From CAWBFD01 sp963788115 (GTDB lineage: Bacteria > Actinomycetota > Thermoleophilia > Solirubrobacterales > 70-9), in NCBI GenBank assembly GCA_963788115.1, contig CAWBFD010000004.1, positions 1 through 64,000 on the forward strand: 64,000 bases of DNA, read 5' to 3'. Below, piece by piece: positions 43,791-52,763 of the stretch. The position numbers were made by a program, and so were the translations under genes. Each line of letters begins with the position of its first letter. The stretch's first letter is position 1. The notes beneath the pieces are model-generated. The model searched no databases, was not told the DNA's origin, and saw nothing but the letters and a program-made list of their open reading frames with translations.

Positions 43791-44831
43791 CTAACCCGAC
43801 AACCGCTGGGGCGGGGGTTGGGATGCGCCGTCCGCGGTCCGCTCCTCGAGCGCGCGCAGCACCTTCTCCGGGGTTATCGGCAGCTCGGTGATCTGGACGC
43901 CGATCGCATCGGTGATCGCGTTCGCGATCGCGGGGATCGGCGGGTTCGCGGTCATTTCGCCGACCCCCTTCATTCCGAACGGCCCGTTGGCGGAAGGCAT
44001 CTCGAGCACGGTCGAGGAGATCTCAGGCAGCTCGGCGGCCCCGGGCATCAGGTAGTGGCTGAAGTCAGCGGGGCCGTGGTCGATCTCCGGGTAGTAGGGC
44101 GCGGTGGTCTCGTACAGCGCGTGCGACATGCCCATCCACGACCCGCCCGTGATCTGGCCCTGGACCAGCGCTGGGTTGATCGCTCGGCCCACCTCGTAGG
44201 CGCTCCTCAGGCTGAGCACCCGCACCTGGCCGGTCTCGGTGTCGACCTCGACCTCGGCAACCGTGCAGGCGTGCGCCTCGGTCGAGTCCGGGTCCATGGC
44301 GCCCGTCTCGGGCTCGACCTCGCTCTTCGGCTTGATCGACATCCCCCGCCCCGAGATCGTGCGCCCGTGCTTGAAGTGGGCGGCGAGGGCGACGTCCATG
44401 ATCGAGATGCTGCGGTCGGGCGTGCCGACCACCCTGATGTTGCCGCCCCCGTCCGTCTCGAGATCCTCGGGCGCCGCCTCCAGCTCGTCGGCGGCGACGT
44501 CGAAGAGCGCCTCCTTGGCCTCGTTCGCGGCCTGGATGATCGCGTTCCCGACCCGGTGCGTGGCCCGGCTGGCGAAGGTGCCCATGCAATGCGGGCCGGT
44601 GTCGGAGTCGGCGGTGTCGACGTGCACGGTCTCGAGCGGCACGCCCAGGGTCTCGGCCCCGATCTGGGCCATCACGGTGCGGAGACCCTGCCCGAGGTCG
44701 GTGCTCGACAGCGTGATCATGAACGCGCCGGTAGGGGTCGAGTGGATCAGCGCCTGGCTCGGATCGCCGCCCAGGTTCATCCCGGTGGGGTAGTTGACCG
44801 CGGCGACGCCGCGGCCGCGCAGCAGCGTCAC
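43791..44831 (-). CDS. Molybdenum hydroxylase, C-terminal molybdopterin subunit (NdhM-like)
   Basis: The 346-residue product corresponds to the second half of a xanthine-dehydrogenase-type large subunit: RGRGVAAVNYPTGMN at the start, STDLGQGLRTVMAQIGAE and the active-site Glu in MKGVGEMTANPP near the end. It starts with GTG overlapping the stop of the N-terminal-half gene (GTGA). The break lies at the domain boundary where Eubacterium barkeri nicotinate dehydrogenase is split into NdhL and NdhM. A lost G in the GGG run at the junction could also produce this picture. Confidence 0.78.
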   Translation of the reverse strand: MTLLRGRGVAAVNYPTGMNLGGDPSQALIHSTPTGAFMITLSSTDLGQGLRTVMAQIGAETLGVPLETVHVDTADSDTGPHCMGTFASRATHRVGNAIIQAANEAKEALFDVAADELEAAPEDLETDGGGNIRVVGTPDRSISIMDVALAAHFKHGRTISGRGMSIKPKSEVEPETGAMDPDSTEAHACTVAEVEVDTETGQVRVLSLRSAYEVGRAINPALVQGQITGGSWMGMSHALYETTAPYYPEIDHGPADFSHYLMPGAAELPEISSTVLEMPSANGPFGMKGVGEMTANPPIPAIANAITDAIGVQITELPITPEKVLRALEERTADGASQPPPQRLSG

Positions 44832-46174
44832 CCGGCCACCTCCTGGCGGTCGTCGGATGACATCGCGCGCAGCTCGGCCGAGAGCTCCACGCCCGCGAGC
44901 TCGGCCGCCGCCTGGATCGTCTCGACCAGGGACGCGTCCTCGGTCGTCTTGCGGTAGGGGCGCTCGTCGCCGTTTCGGTACGCATGCCGCAGGCGCAGCT
45001 CCCACGGGTCGATCCCCAGCTCCCGCGCGATGCGGTCCATCTGCATCTCGAGAGCGAACGACGCCTCGGTGACCCCGAAGCCGCGCATCGCGCTCGACGG
45101 CGTGCGGTTGGTGTAGACGCAGTGGACGTCCACCGAGACGTTCGGGATCGTGTACGGCCCGGCTGCGTTGGCGGCGTGCTTGGTGCAGCCGTAGGGACTG
45201 TGGCGGCTGTACGCGCCGGCGTCATGGTAGGTGGTCACGTCGCGCGAGACGATGGTCCCGTCGTCCATGACCCCGTCGGTGATGTAGACGCGGGAGGCGC
45301 TGCGGGTGGAGGAGACCTGCATCTCCTCCTGGCGCGTGTAGACGTACTTCACCGGTCGTCCCGTGCGGAGCGCGCCGAGCGTCGCCAGGGGCTCGACGAT
45401 CACGTCGACCTTGCCGCCGAAGCCGCCGCCGACCGTGCCGCCGACGAAGCGGAGCCTGTGGGGCTGGATCTGGAGGATGATCGCGGTGTTGTCGAGGCTG
45501 AAGAAGATCGCCTGGGTGTTGGTGTGCACGGTGACCCGCCCATCGGCCTCCGGCTTGGCGACGCAGCCGGTCGGCTCGACCGGGGCATGCTCGATCGGGC
45601 TCAGCTGGTAGCGGCCGGAGATCACCCGGTCGGCAGCCTCGCGCGCCGCGGCCGCGTCGCCGTACCGGATCCGGCGGCAGTGGTGGCCCTCGTAGACGAA
45701 GTGGTTGGTACCCCAGTGGGTGACGACGGGCGCCTCGGGCTCGAGCGCCTCCTCGACGTCGAACACCGCCGGCAGCTCCTCCAGGTCCAGCTTCACCTTA
45801 GCCGCGGCTTCGAACGCCGTGTCCTCGGTCTCGGCGATGACCGCGGCGATCGGCTCGCCCACGTAGCGCGCCCGCTCGGCTGCCAGGACCTGCTCCTCGT
45901 CGGGTTCGACCCCGATCAGGCAGAGGATCGTGTAGACGTTCTTCGGGATGTCCTCGGCGGTCAGGTAGGCGACGAAGCCCGGGACCTTCTCCGCCTCGGT
46001 GAAGTCGATCCCGCGGATCCGAGCGTGGGGTAGGGGGCTTCGCACCGCCTTCAGATGGCACATGCGGGGGAAGCTCACGTCGTCGATGAACGTGGTCGAG
46101 CCGGTGACGTGGCCGCGGGCGTCGCGGCGCTCGTGAGCGCGCCCGATCACGTCGAACGGCTTCGCGTCGTTCAC
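44828..46174 (-). CDS. Molybdenum hydroxylase, N-terminal molybdopterin subunit (NdhL-like)
   Basis: Starting at GTG 46174 (GTGA overlap with the 2Fe-2S gene) the product has 448 residues. It holds the first half of the large subunit: HVTGSTTFIDDVSFPRM, the ARYVGEPIAAVIAET region, the cofactor motif GGTVGGGFGGKVD and a conserved TPSSAMRGFGVTEA arginine loop. It ends in a TGA directly within the GTG start of the C-terminal half. Substrate unknown; purines, nicotinate-like pyridines and aldehydes are typical of the family. Confidence 0.82.
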   Translation of the reverse strand: MNDAKPFDVIGRAHERRDARGHVTGSTTFIDDVSFPRMCHLKAVRSPLPHARIRGIDFTEAEKVPGFVAYLTAEDIPKNVYTILCLIGVEPDEEQVLAAERARYVGEPIAAVIAETEDTAFEAAAKVKLDLEELPAVFDVEEALEPEAPVVTHWGTNHFVYEGHHCRRIRYGDAAAAREAADRVISGRYQLSPIEHAPVEPTGCVAKPEADGRVTVHTNTQAIFFSLDNTAIILQIQPHRLRFVGGTVGGGFGGKVDVIVEPLATLGALRTGRPVKYVYTRQEEMQVSSTRSASRVYITDGVMDDGTIVSRDVTTYHDAGAYSRHSPYGCTKHAANAAGPYTIPNVSVDVHCVYTNRTPSSAMRGFGVTEASFALEMQMDRIARELGIDPWELRLRHAYRNGDERPYRKTTEDASLVETIQAAAELAGVELSAELRAMSSDDRQEVAG

Positions 46175-46662
46175 GCGGGGGCCCCCTCGCGTTCGCGCAG
46201 CCGTGCCGCGGCGTCCTCTACCGCGGCGATGATCGGGGCGAGGCCGGTGCACCGGCAGACGTTGCCGGCCAGCGCCTCGTCGATCTCCTCCCGCGAGGGA
46301 TCGGGGTTGCGCTCGAGCAGCGCGGTGACAACGGCGATCATCCCCGGGCTGCAGAATCCGCACTGGCTCGCGAAGCCCTCGTGGAAGGCGGCCTGGACGG
46401 GGCTCGGGTCCTCGGGCGTGCCGAGGCCCTCGATCGTGGTCACCGCCCTGCCCTCGACGTGCTCGGCCGGCACCAGGCAGGAGAGCGTCGGCTCGCCGTC
46501 GAGATGGACCGTGCAGCTTCCGCAGCCGCCCTGGCGGCACCCCGCCTTGGTCCCGGTCATCCCGAGTTGGGTGCGGAGCACCGACTGCAGCGACTCGAGC
46601 GGGGTGGCGAGCGCCGCCACCGGCTCGCCGTTGAGCTCGAAGGCGATCGCCCGCGCGCTCAA
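46171..46662 (-). CDS. Molybdenum hydroxylase, 2Fe-2S subunit
   Basis: The 163-residue protein has both clusters: GCRQGGCGSC with a later Cys in LSC, and QCGFCSPGM with CRCTG. It starts with TTG overlapping the FAD-gene stop (TTGA) and ends overlapping the next GTG. Gene order FAD, 2Fe-2S, Mo-N, Mo-C equals ndhF-ndhS-ndhL-ndhM. Confidence 0.9.
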   Translation of the reverse strand: MSARAIAFELNGEPVAALATPLESLQSVLRTQLGMTGTKAGCRQGGCGSCTVHLDGEPTLSCLVPAEHVEGRAVTTIEGLGTPEDPSPVQAAFHEGFASQCGFCSPGMIAVVTALLERNPDPSREEIDEALAGNVCRCTGLAPIIAAVEDAAARLREREGAPA

Positions 46663-47486
46663 CTCCCGCCCTCCGAGGTCGCGGCCTCGAGCGCGCGGCG
46701 AACGTGAAGCTCGGTCATCCGGCGGCGATACCAGGCGCTCGCCACCGAGTCGTCGGCGGGGTCGGTGGCAGCGACAGCGGCCGCGACCGCCTCGTCGAGC
46801 GCGGCCGCATCGCCGGCCGAGCCGACCAGCGTCTCCTCGGCCTCGGTCGCGCGGATCGCCCGGCTGCCGACGGCGCCGATCGCGATCCGCGCCTCGGCAA
46901 CCGCGTCGCCCTCGCGCCGCACCCGCGCGGCGACGGTGACGACAGCGGGCGCGCCGGCGGCCCGCCGCGCGCAGCGCTGGAAGCTCGTGGTCCCGTCGGT
47001 CGCGGGGATCACGACCTCGGTCAGCAGCTCGCCCGGCCCGAGGACGCCGCCGTCCTCGAGCGCCTCGGCGAACGCGACTTTCCGTTCCTCCTTCGCGCCC
47101 GCCACTCCGATCTCAGCGTCGAGCGCCAGGAGCGCGGGCGCCAGGTCGCCGTAGGGGCCGTCGACGAGCAGGTTCCCCCCGACGGTCGCGGTCGTGCGCA
47201 GGGCCCAGCTCCCGATCGAGCCCGCCGCGGCAGCGAGAACGGGGACCTCGTCGAGCTCGACGGCGGCGCCCAGGGGCGCCATCGCGCCCAGCGTCGTCGC
47301 CCCGTTCCGGCGCACGTAGTCGAGCCCCGCTCGAGCGAGCCCGATCACCCTGCGGCCGTTGAGCTCGCCCATCGTCACCCGCGGCATCACGGTGGTGCCG
47401 CCGCCCATCACGATCGCCGCCGGGTCCTCGGCGACGAGCTGCGCAGCCTCCTCGGGGGTGGCTGGCAGGGCGTATTCGGTAACCAA
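46659..47486 (-). CDS. Molybdenum hydroxylase, FAD-binding subunit
   Basis: The 275-residue protein has the FAD motifs IVMGGGTTVMPR and RTTATVGGNLLVDGPYGD. It starts with TTG at 47486 and is the first gene of the four-subunit operon. It differs clearly from the FAD subunit at 36782-37657, so the two molybdenum hydroxylases are separate enzymes. Confidence 0.87.
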   Translation of the reverse strand: MVTEYALPATPEEAAQLVAEDPAAIVMGGGTTVMPRVTMGELNGRRVIGLARAGLDYVRRNGATTLGAMAPLGAAVELDEVPVLAAAAGSIGSWALRTTATVGGNLLVDGPYGDLAPALLALDAEIGVAGAKEERKVAFAEALEDGGVLGPGELLTEVVIPATDGTTSFQRCARRAAGAPAVVTVAARVRREGDAVAEARIAIGAVGSRAIRATEAEETLVGSAGDAAALDEAVAAAVAATDPADDSVASAWYRRRMTELHVRRALEAATSEGGS

Positions 47487-47599
47487 AGCTGATCTCTCCT
47501 GCCGTCAGTGGGCGAGTGGCCCGACCGGCGCGAACCTATCAGGGAGCTTCGCTTCGGGCGAGGCTCGCCGCTTGCACCGCGCGGCCCGACCGCGCCCGC

Positions 47600-47959
47600 T
47601 CAGATCTCGACCTCCTCGGCGGTCCGCTCCCCGCCCGCGTCGCCGGTGTTGCGCGTGCCCCTGGGCTCGATCAGGAGCACGTGTGCCTCCTCATCCGCCT
47701 TGGGACAATGCTCAACGCCGCGCGGGACCACGAACAGCTCTCCCTCGCTCAGCTCCACGTCGCGATCGCGCAGCTGGATCGTGAGGCGGCCCCGGAGGAC
47801 GAGGAAGAAGTCATCGGTGTCGTCGTGCTTGTGCCAGACGAACTCGCCCTTGACCTTCACCACCACGAGCTTGTAGTCGTTCAGATAGCCGACGATGCCG
47901 GGGCTGTAGGGCTGCTCGAGCAGCCCGATCTTCTCCGCGAGGTTGGCCTTGTCGTCCAT
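47600..47959 (-). CDS. Cupin protein
   Basis: The 119-residue single-domain cupin has WHKHDDTDDFFLVLRGRLTI and a second motif with RGVEHCP. It is of the mannose-6-phosphate-isomerase-like small cupin type often seen without a defined role. It lies 113 bp upstream of the molybdenum hydroxylase operon in the same direction. Confidence 0.78.
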   Translation of the reverse strand: MDDKANLAEKIGLLEQPYSPGIVGYLNDYKLVVVKVKGEFVWHKHDDTDDFFLVLRGRLTIQLRDRDVELSEGELFVVPRGVEHCPKADEEAHVLLIEPRGTRNTGDAGGERTAEEVEI

Positions 47960-48093
47960 GCCCGCAGTCTTACCGACCCCGCGTCAGACTCGCGGCGCCG
48001 CGCCGCGCCTGCGGTGAGCGAGCGGGAGAAATGCATCCATACGATGAATAACCGCTCGTTCGTCGCGGAGGCGACCCGGCGACGGCCGCGACC

Positions 48094-48303
48094 TCAGTCC
48101 TCGACCGCCACCATCACATCCGAGGCCTTGATCACGGCGACCACGTCCTTGCCCTCGGCGATGCCCAACTCGCCGGCCGCCTCCACCGTGATCGAGGCGA
48201 CGATCCGCTGGCCGTTCGCGTCCATCTCCACGTTCGCGATCGCCTCCCCCTGCGTGACCCGTGTGACCCTCGCCGGGATCCGGTTTCGTGCGCTGAGCTT
48301 CAA
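48094..48303 (-). CDS. Molbindin (Mop-domain molybdate-binding protein)
   Basis: The 69-residue product is a single Mop/TOBE domain: LSARNRIPARVTRV at the start, GQRIVASITVEAAGELGI and VVAVIKASDVMVAVED at the end. Molbindins store or buffer molybdate in the cytoplasm. Its place beside a molybdenum hydroxylase operon, with a second one in the window, fits supply of molybdenum for these enzymes. Confidence 0.88.
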   Translation of the reverse strand: MKLSARNRIPARVTRVTQGEAIANVEMDANGQRIVASITVEAAGELGIAEGKDVVAVIKASDVMVAVED

Positions 48304-48613
48304 GGCTCCTCCTGAGGTCGCTGGTCGAATGCGGGCGGAATCTACCGGCGGTCAAGTCCTTGGGCCAACCTGCCGATTACAGGAGAGGTGAGGAAGCTTG
48401 CGCAAGAGCTTGCATCCACTTGGGGGGATCGGATTGAGCCGAGTAGGGAGGTGACGCGGCGACGGCACTGAGGCCGTCGCCGCGTCCTCGGCGCGCCCAC
48501 GAACACGTGCGAGAGGCCTCCGGACCCGTCGAAGGCCTCCCGCGCCAGCGCTGGCCCACCGTCAGGGGGCGGTCGGCGTCGACGACATCGAAGCCTGCGG
48601 GTAGGGACGCGGG
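48304..48613. other. Intergenic region, no gene seen
   Basis: This 310-bp stretch separates the divergent molbindin and tyrosinase units. Frames open through it are compositionally driven and show no recognisable protein. It must contain the molbindin promoter, which I could not place with confidence. Confidence 0.35.
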
Positions 48614-48643
48614 TTGACTTCCGATGCCGCCGCGCGTTAGCCT
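48614..48643 (+). promoter_or_regulatory. Probable promoter of the tyrosinase unit
   Basis: TTGACT (48614-48619) is followed after 18 nt by TAGCCT (48638-48643), 43 nt upstream of the small membrane gene's ATG. The -35 is good, the -10 moderate. Confidence 0.45.
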
Positions 48644-48685
48644 GGGCTTGCTCTAACGAATCGAGCTTCCGGGAGGGGGGTCGAG

Positions 48686-48829
48686 ATGCTGGCTCATATC
48701 GGTGGGGTTCCGCTGGAGGAGATGGCGTTGAGCCTCGCACCCGTTGCAGCCGCCGCCGCGACTCTAGCCGGCCTCTGGATCCGGCGGACGCTCGCTCGTC
48801 CCCAGTCCCCGAGGGAACGAGCCCCGTGA
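48686..48829 (+). CDS. Small hydrophobic peptide in the tyrosinase operon
   Basis: The ATG follows GGGAGGGG by 6 nt. The 47-residue product has one hydrophobic helix (SLAPVAAAAATLAGLWI) followed by a basic tail (RRTLARPQSPRER), a single-pass membrane peptide with its tail probably in the cytoplasm. Its stop overlaps the tyrosinase GTG as GTGA, which strongly supports that it is real and coupled to it. Confidence 0.65.
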   Translation: MLAHIGGVPLEEMALSLAPVAAAAATLAGLWIRRTLARPQSPRERAP

Positions 48830-49632
48830 GCCCGGCGACCCAGCCCACCGCCCGCCAGGCCCCTCGGGCGCTTCGCCACCGCCGCAACGCTCGCGAGCTG
48901 ACCGACGGCCAGCTGCGCGATCTGCGCCGCGCGATCACCGAGGCCCAGGGGATCCGCGACGATCGCGGCTACCAGTACTGGGCGGGCATCCACGGCCTGC
49001 CGCTGCCCGAGTCCTGTACGCACCACACCAACCTCTTCCTCCCTTGGCATCGCGCCTATCTCTACCTGTTCGAGAAGGAGCTCCAGGACCGCGTGCCCGG
49101 CGTCACCCTCCCCTGGTGGGACTGGACTCGCCACCACGACGAGGGCATCCCGGACTCCTACCGGAGGCGGCGAACAGCCGAGGGACGCGTGAATTCGCTT
49201 TATGACTCCCCGATTCAGCGGTCGGGGAGGGAGACTCCACGTCAGAGCCGAACCAGCCGCCGCCCTGGCCGGCCGGGCTGGCTCCCCGATCCGCGCGATG
49301 TCGATCGGGTCCTCGACAACAGCGACTTCTTCAACTTCTCGACCCAGCTCGAGAGCATCCATGACGGCGTCCACATCTGGGTCGGCGGGACGATGAGCGC
49401 GATCACGACCGCCGCCTACGACCCCGTCTTCTGGGCCCATCACTGCATGATCGATCGGCTCTGGTACCTGTGGCAGCTCCGGCACTCCGGCGCCTCGCTC
49501 CCCGCCAACCTGCGGGGTCGCCCCCTGCGGCCGTTCGCGATGACCGTCGCGGACACACTGGACATCACCCAGCTGGGCTACGACTATGCCGCCGCCACGG
49601 CGGCGGCCCCGGGAGGTGGCGGCGGTGGTTGA
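48826..49632 (+). CDS. Tyrosinase-family dicopper oxidase
   Basis: The 268-residue protein has both copper sites: CuA with HHTNLFLPWHRAYL and CuB with ESIHDGVHIWVGG and DPVFWAHHCMIDRLW. Tyrosinases oxidise phenols to quinones. An Arg/Ser-rich stretch of about 35 residues lies between the two sites, and the C-terminus is Ala/Gly-rich. The usual C-terminal domain of long tyrosinases is encoded separately by the next gene, which overlaps by 8 nt. There is no export signal, and no caddie protein was recognised. Confidence 0.88.
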   Translation: MSPATQPTARQAPRALRHRRNARELTDGQLRDLRRAITEAQGIRDDRGYQYWAGIHGLPLPESCTHHTNLFLPWHRAYLYLFEKELQDRVPGVTLPWWDWTRHHDEGIPDSYRRRRTAEGRVNSLYDSPIQRSGRETPRQSRTSRRPGRPGWLPDPRDVDRVLDNSDFFNFSTQLESIHDGVHIWVGGTMSAITTAAYDPVFWAHHCMIDRLWYLWQLRHSGASLPANLRGRPLRPFAMTVADTLDITQLGYDYAAATAAAPGGGGGG

Positions 49633-50068
49633 CCGCTTCACCAGCAGGCCGATCGAGCTCCCACCCCCCGAGGAGCCGTTCAAGCGCGCCGATCTCATCT
49701 TCTACGGACTCGACCACTCGGGCCCCTCGTTCGAGGGCAGGGTGTTCATGGCGGCTCCGCGGAACCTCGATCGCGATGCCGACCGCGACCACCCCGACTA
49801 CGTCGGCTCCTTCTTCATCTTCGGCCACGGGGGCTGCTTCGGCGACGTCGGCCACTGCGACGTGCCGACCGAGCGCGACCCCTTCGACCTGCGGCCGCCG
49901 CATCCGCTGGAGCCGGCGGTTCGCATCCTGACCGTGACCGACGCCATCCGAAGCCTGTTACAGGCGGGCAAGGGCAAGGCCACGGTCACGATCATCATCC
50001 ACACCGAGCCGGGACAGCGCGAGGACGTGCTCTCCTTCGACACGGTGCGGCTCGCGACCTACGCCTAG
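49625..50068 (+). CDS. Separately encoded tyrosinase/hemocyanin-type C-terminal domain protein
   Basis: Starting at GTG 49625 the 147-residue product resembles the C-terminal beta-rich domain of long bacterial tyrosinases: RADLIFYGLDHSGPSFEGRV, SFFIFGHGGCFGDVGHCD and DLRPPHPLEPAVRI. In fused proteins this domain covers the copper site and holds the enzyme inactive or stable. Here it is a separate, translationally coupled subunit, likely to bind the tyrosinase. Confidence 0.7.
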   Translation: MVDRFTSRPIELPPPEEPFKRADLIFYGLDHSGPSFEGRVFMAAPRNLDRDADRDHPDYVGSFFIFGHGGCFGDVGHCDVPTERDPFDLRPPHPLEPAVRILTVTDAIRSLLQAGKGKATVTIIIHTEPGQREDVLSFDTVRLATYA

Positions 50069-50128
50069 CCTGCCCTCGCCGCTGAGTTTCCGGCCCCGCG
50101 CCGGTCGTATAGGAGCAGGAGGGCAACC

Positions 50129-50584
50129 ATGGCAAGCAATTCCGGTTCCGAGCACGAGCGTCTGGAGGTACTGGTCGGCAGGTGGAGGACGGAGGGATGG
50201 ACCAGGGAGACTCCGGAAGCCCCGGCCGTCAGGATCGACGCGCTGGATACGTACGAGTGGCTGGACGGCGGGTTTGCCCTGCTCCACCGCGTCGACGCCC
50301 GCGTGGGCGACCAGCACGTCCAGGGTGCCGAGATCATCGGCTACGACCCGGAACGGGAGGCATACATCACCCGGTACTTCGGCAGCGACGGGCCGAGCTC
50401 CTACGAGGCTGAGCTCAGCGATGAGCAGGGGGTCCTTGTGTGGCGGATGCGCAGCAAAGCGGATCGGTTCACGGGCACGTTCAGCGCCGACGGGGACACC
50501 ATCACGGGCCATTGGGAGTCGCTCGATCAGGACTCGAACTGGCAGCCCTGGATGGACATCACCCTGACCAGGCAAGCGCGCTGA
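50129..50584 (+). CDS. DUF1579-like small protein
   Basis: The 151-residue product starts after a good AGGAGGG site. It has the pattern of a lipocalin-like beta-barrel seen in DUF1579 and related families (HERLEVLVGRWRTEGWT, GYDPEREAYITRYFGSDG, ITGHWESLDQDSNWQPWMDI). Function unknown. Confidence 0.7.
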   Translation: MASNSGSEHERLEVLVGRWRTEGWTRETPEAPAVRIDALDTYEWLDGGFALLHRVDARVGDQHVQGAEIIGYDPEREAYITRYFGSDGPSSYEAELSDEQGVLVWRMRSKADRFTGTFSADGDTITGHWESLDQDSNWQPWMDITLTRQAR

Positions 50585-50602
50585 GACCGAGTACCCCGCG
50601 GC

Positions 50603-51902
50603 CTACCGCAGCACCGGCTCCCCGGTCGTCGCCACCCGCTCGACGAGGTCGGCGGCGCGGACGTTCCCGCGATTCGCCTGCAAGCGGGCCGACAGGGCCC
50701 CGAGGCGCCGGCCCAGCTCCGCGTCTCCCAGCAGGCGCTCGATCGCCTCGGACACCTCCTCGTCGCTGAACGAGTAGGTCCCGAGGCGGACGCCGAAGCC
50801 CGTCTCGTCGATCCGCTGCGCGTTGTCGTGCTGATCCCAGAAGATCGGCAGGGCGATCATCGGCTTGCCGTGATGGAGCGCCTCGGTGGTCGTGTTGTTG
50901 CCGGCGTGGGTGATCACGAGGTCGACGTGGGGAAGCACCGAGACCTGCGGCAGGAACTCCTCGCCGACCATGTTCTCGGCGAGGTCGTACCGGTCGTGCT
51001 GAGGCCCCTTCGAGACGACGTAGCGATGCTCCGTCCGCGCGAGCGCCTCGACCAGGCGCTCCATCAGCGGCACGTCGCCGGAAGCCAAGGGAGCCGAGGC
51101 TGACGTAGATCAGCGCGCCATCGCCCTCGGCGATCTCCGCGGGCGGGCTCCAGGGCGCGTCGGATGTGCGCACGCTCGACTCGAGGTTGTGCCAGGTACG
51201 CGGAAGCGGGCGCGACCGTGGGTAGTCGAGCTCACGGGGATAGAGGTAGAGGTTGAGCCAATCGGACTCATGGATCAGCTCGCCCTCGGGGAGGGGAGGC
51301 GCCCCGCGCCCCGTGCAGAACTCGCTGAAGTCGCGCTGCATCCCCGCGGTGGCTCCCCGGTACTCGGCGCGGTAGTCCTCCCACTGATCGCGGTCGGCGA
51401 GGGCCAGGCCCGAGAACGGCGGGGGCAGCTCCGGGTCCTTGAGCTCGAGCGGATTGCAGGAGACGATCCTCACCCAGGGCCGCCCGCTGGCGAGGATGGC
51501 CGGGAAGGCGCAGACGTTGTCCTCGACGATCGCGTCGGGCTCCACCTCGGCGAGGATCTCGGCGAGCCGCTGGTCGACATAGCGCGAGCCGTCGAGCAGC
51601 GCCTGCCAGGTCGGCGCGATGAACTCGCCGAGCTGCTCGAAGGTGGACTTGCGGAAGACGGGGGCGGTCTCGCGGATGAAGTCCTTCCAGAACTGCCCCG
51701 GCTCCTCGGGCCGCTCGGGTGGCGGCGCCAGCCGCATCAGTCGCTCCTCGAAGCCCCTCGCCTCGAGCGTCCCGGCGAACGATTCCTCGAGCACGAAGAC
51801 GACGCGGTGGCCGCGCTCGACGAGCACCTCGCCGATCCCCACGCAGTTGTTCGTCGGCCCGAAGGCGCTCTCCGGGAAGAAGACGATCGTGCCGGGGGTC
51901 AC
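50603..51902 (-). CDS. UGT/macrolide-type glycosyltransferase, one frameshift
   Basis: After removing one extra base in the GGG run at 51089-51091 the product is about 432 residues. The N-terminal half has the acceptor domain (GIGEVLVERGHRVVFVLEE). The C-terminal half has the nucleotide-sugar site (YVSLGSL..., LPHVDLVITHAGNNTTTEALHHGKPMIALP, FWDQHDNAQRI), the GT1/MGT signature. It starts with GTG overlapping the SRPBCC gene stop. It probably glycosylates a lipid or small molecule; the acceptor is unknown. Confidence 0.82.
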
Positions 51903-52342
51903 GAACGGGCCCTGCGCTCGGCCTCGGCCTTGAGCAGGGGCATGGAGGAGTCGACGTCGTCCTGAAGCATCCTGGCCATTCGGCCCCGAAGCACTCGAAC
52001 GATCAGTCCTTCCCAGGACTCCTCGGTATGGACGAGCGTGCTGCCGTCGCGCGGCTCGAAGCGCCAGACGTGGATCGCGCTGATGCCCATCGTCTTGCCG
52101 GTCCAGGCGATGAGGGTCGGCCGCTCCACCCGCTCGAGAGTCGAGGTGATGGTGCCCGGCCCCGCCTTCCACTTGAACCGAGTGCCCTCGGCCACGGGTC
52201 CCTCGATCGACATCGACTTGACGTCCGGGTTCCAATCGGGCCAACGCTCGAAGTCGGCGAGCACGTCCCAGACGACCTCGGCCGGCGCGGCGACCTCGAT
52301 CTCGCTCGATGCCACCGCCGGCGCGCTCCTGTTGACCTCCAT
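51899..52342 (-). CDS. SRPBCC/polyketide-cyclase-like protein
   Basis: The 147-residue product (ATG 52342; a longer start at 52408 is possible) has the START-like helix-grip pattern: SSEIEVAAPAEVVWDVLADFERWPDWNPDVK and a long C-terminal helix. It probably binds a hydrophobic ligand. It is coupled to the glycosyltransferase by a GTGA overlap, so the two may work on the same lipid-like molecule. Confidence 0.77.
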   Translation of the reverse strand: MEVNRSAPAVASSEIEVAAPAEVVWDVLADFERWPDWNPDVKSMSIEGPVAEGTRFKWKAGPGTITSTLERVERPTLIAWTGKTMGISAIHVWRFEPRDGSTLVHTEESWEGLIVRVLRGRMARMLQDDVDSSMPLLKAEAERRARS

Positions 52343-52400
52343 GTCCGGCGATGGTAGTCGCGAGCGCGGGTCGGCTCCGCCGCTGGCAGACTTCCGCGCG

Positions 52401-52748
52401 ATGGCCAAGCAAGCCGGTCGCCGGCGGCGGGAGCCCCCGGCGACCTCCGATTACACCGACGCCCACGGCAACGTCCTCACCCTGCGCCAGTCCCTGAGCA
52501 GGGGGACGGTCGCGAAGATCCGCCGGACCGGTCGCGGGGCGGCCGCCACCTCCGAAGACGTCTGGCGCCGCCGCTCGGAGCTGCTGTTCGAGCGCTTGGC
52601 CGTCCGCTGGGAGATCGCCGACCTGCCGCTGACGGACCAGAAGCTCCTGCTCGGCCGCTACCGGATGGCCGACTCCGAGACGCAGCGCTGGGTACGCCAG
52701 ACGATCGCGACTCACGTCGAGCGCCACATGCCCGAGCTGCGCGACTGA
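52401..52748 (+). CDS. Conserved-looking small protein, function unknown
   Basis: The 115-residue product starts at ATG 52401 with a basic N-terminus (MAKQAGRRRREPP). It continues as a mostly helical protein (HGNVLTLRQSLSRGTVAKI, LLFERLAVRWEIADLPLTDQKLLLGRY). No family is recognised. It is divergent from the SRPBCC gene and 15 bp upstream of the acyltransferase gene. Confidence 0.6.
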   Translation: MAKQAGRRRREPPATSDYTDAHGNVLTLRQSLSRGTVAKIRRTGRGAAATSEDVWRRRSELLFERLAVRWEIADLPLTDQKLLLGRYRMADSETQRWVRQTIATHVERHMPELRD

Positions 52749-52763
52749 GGGGACGGCGCAAGC

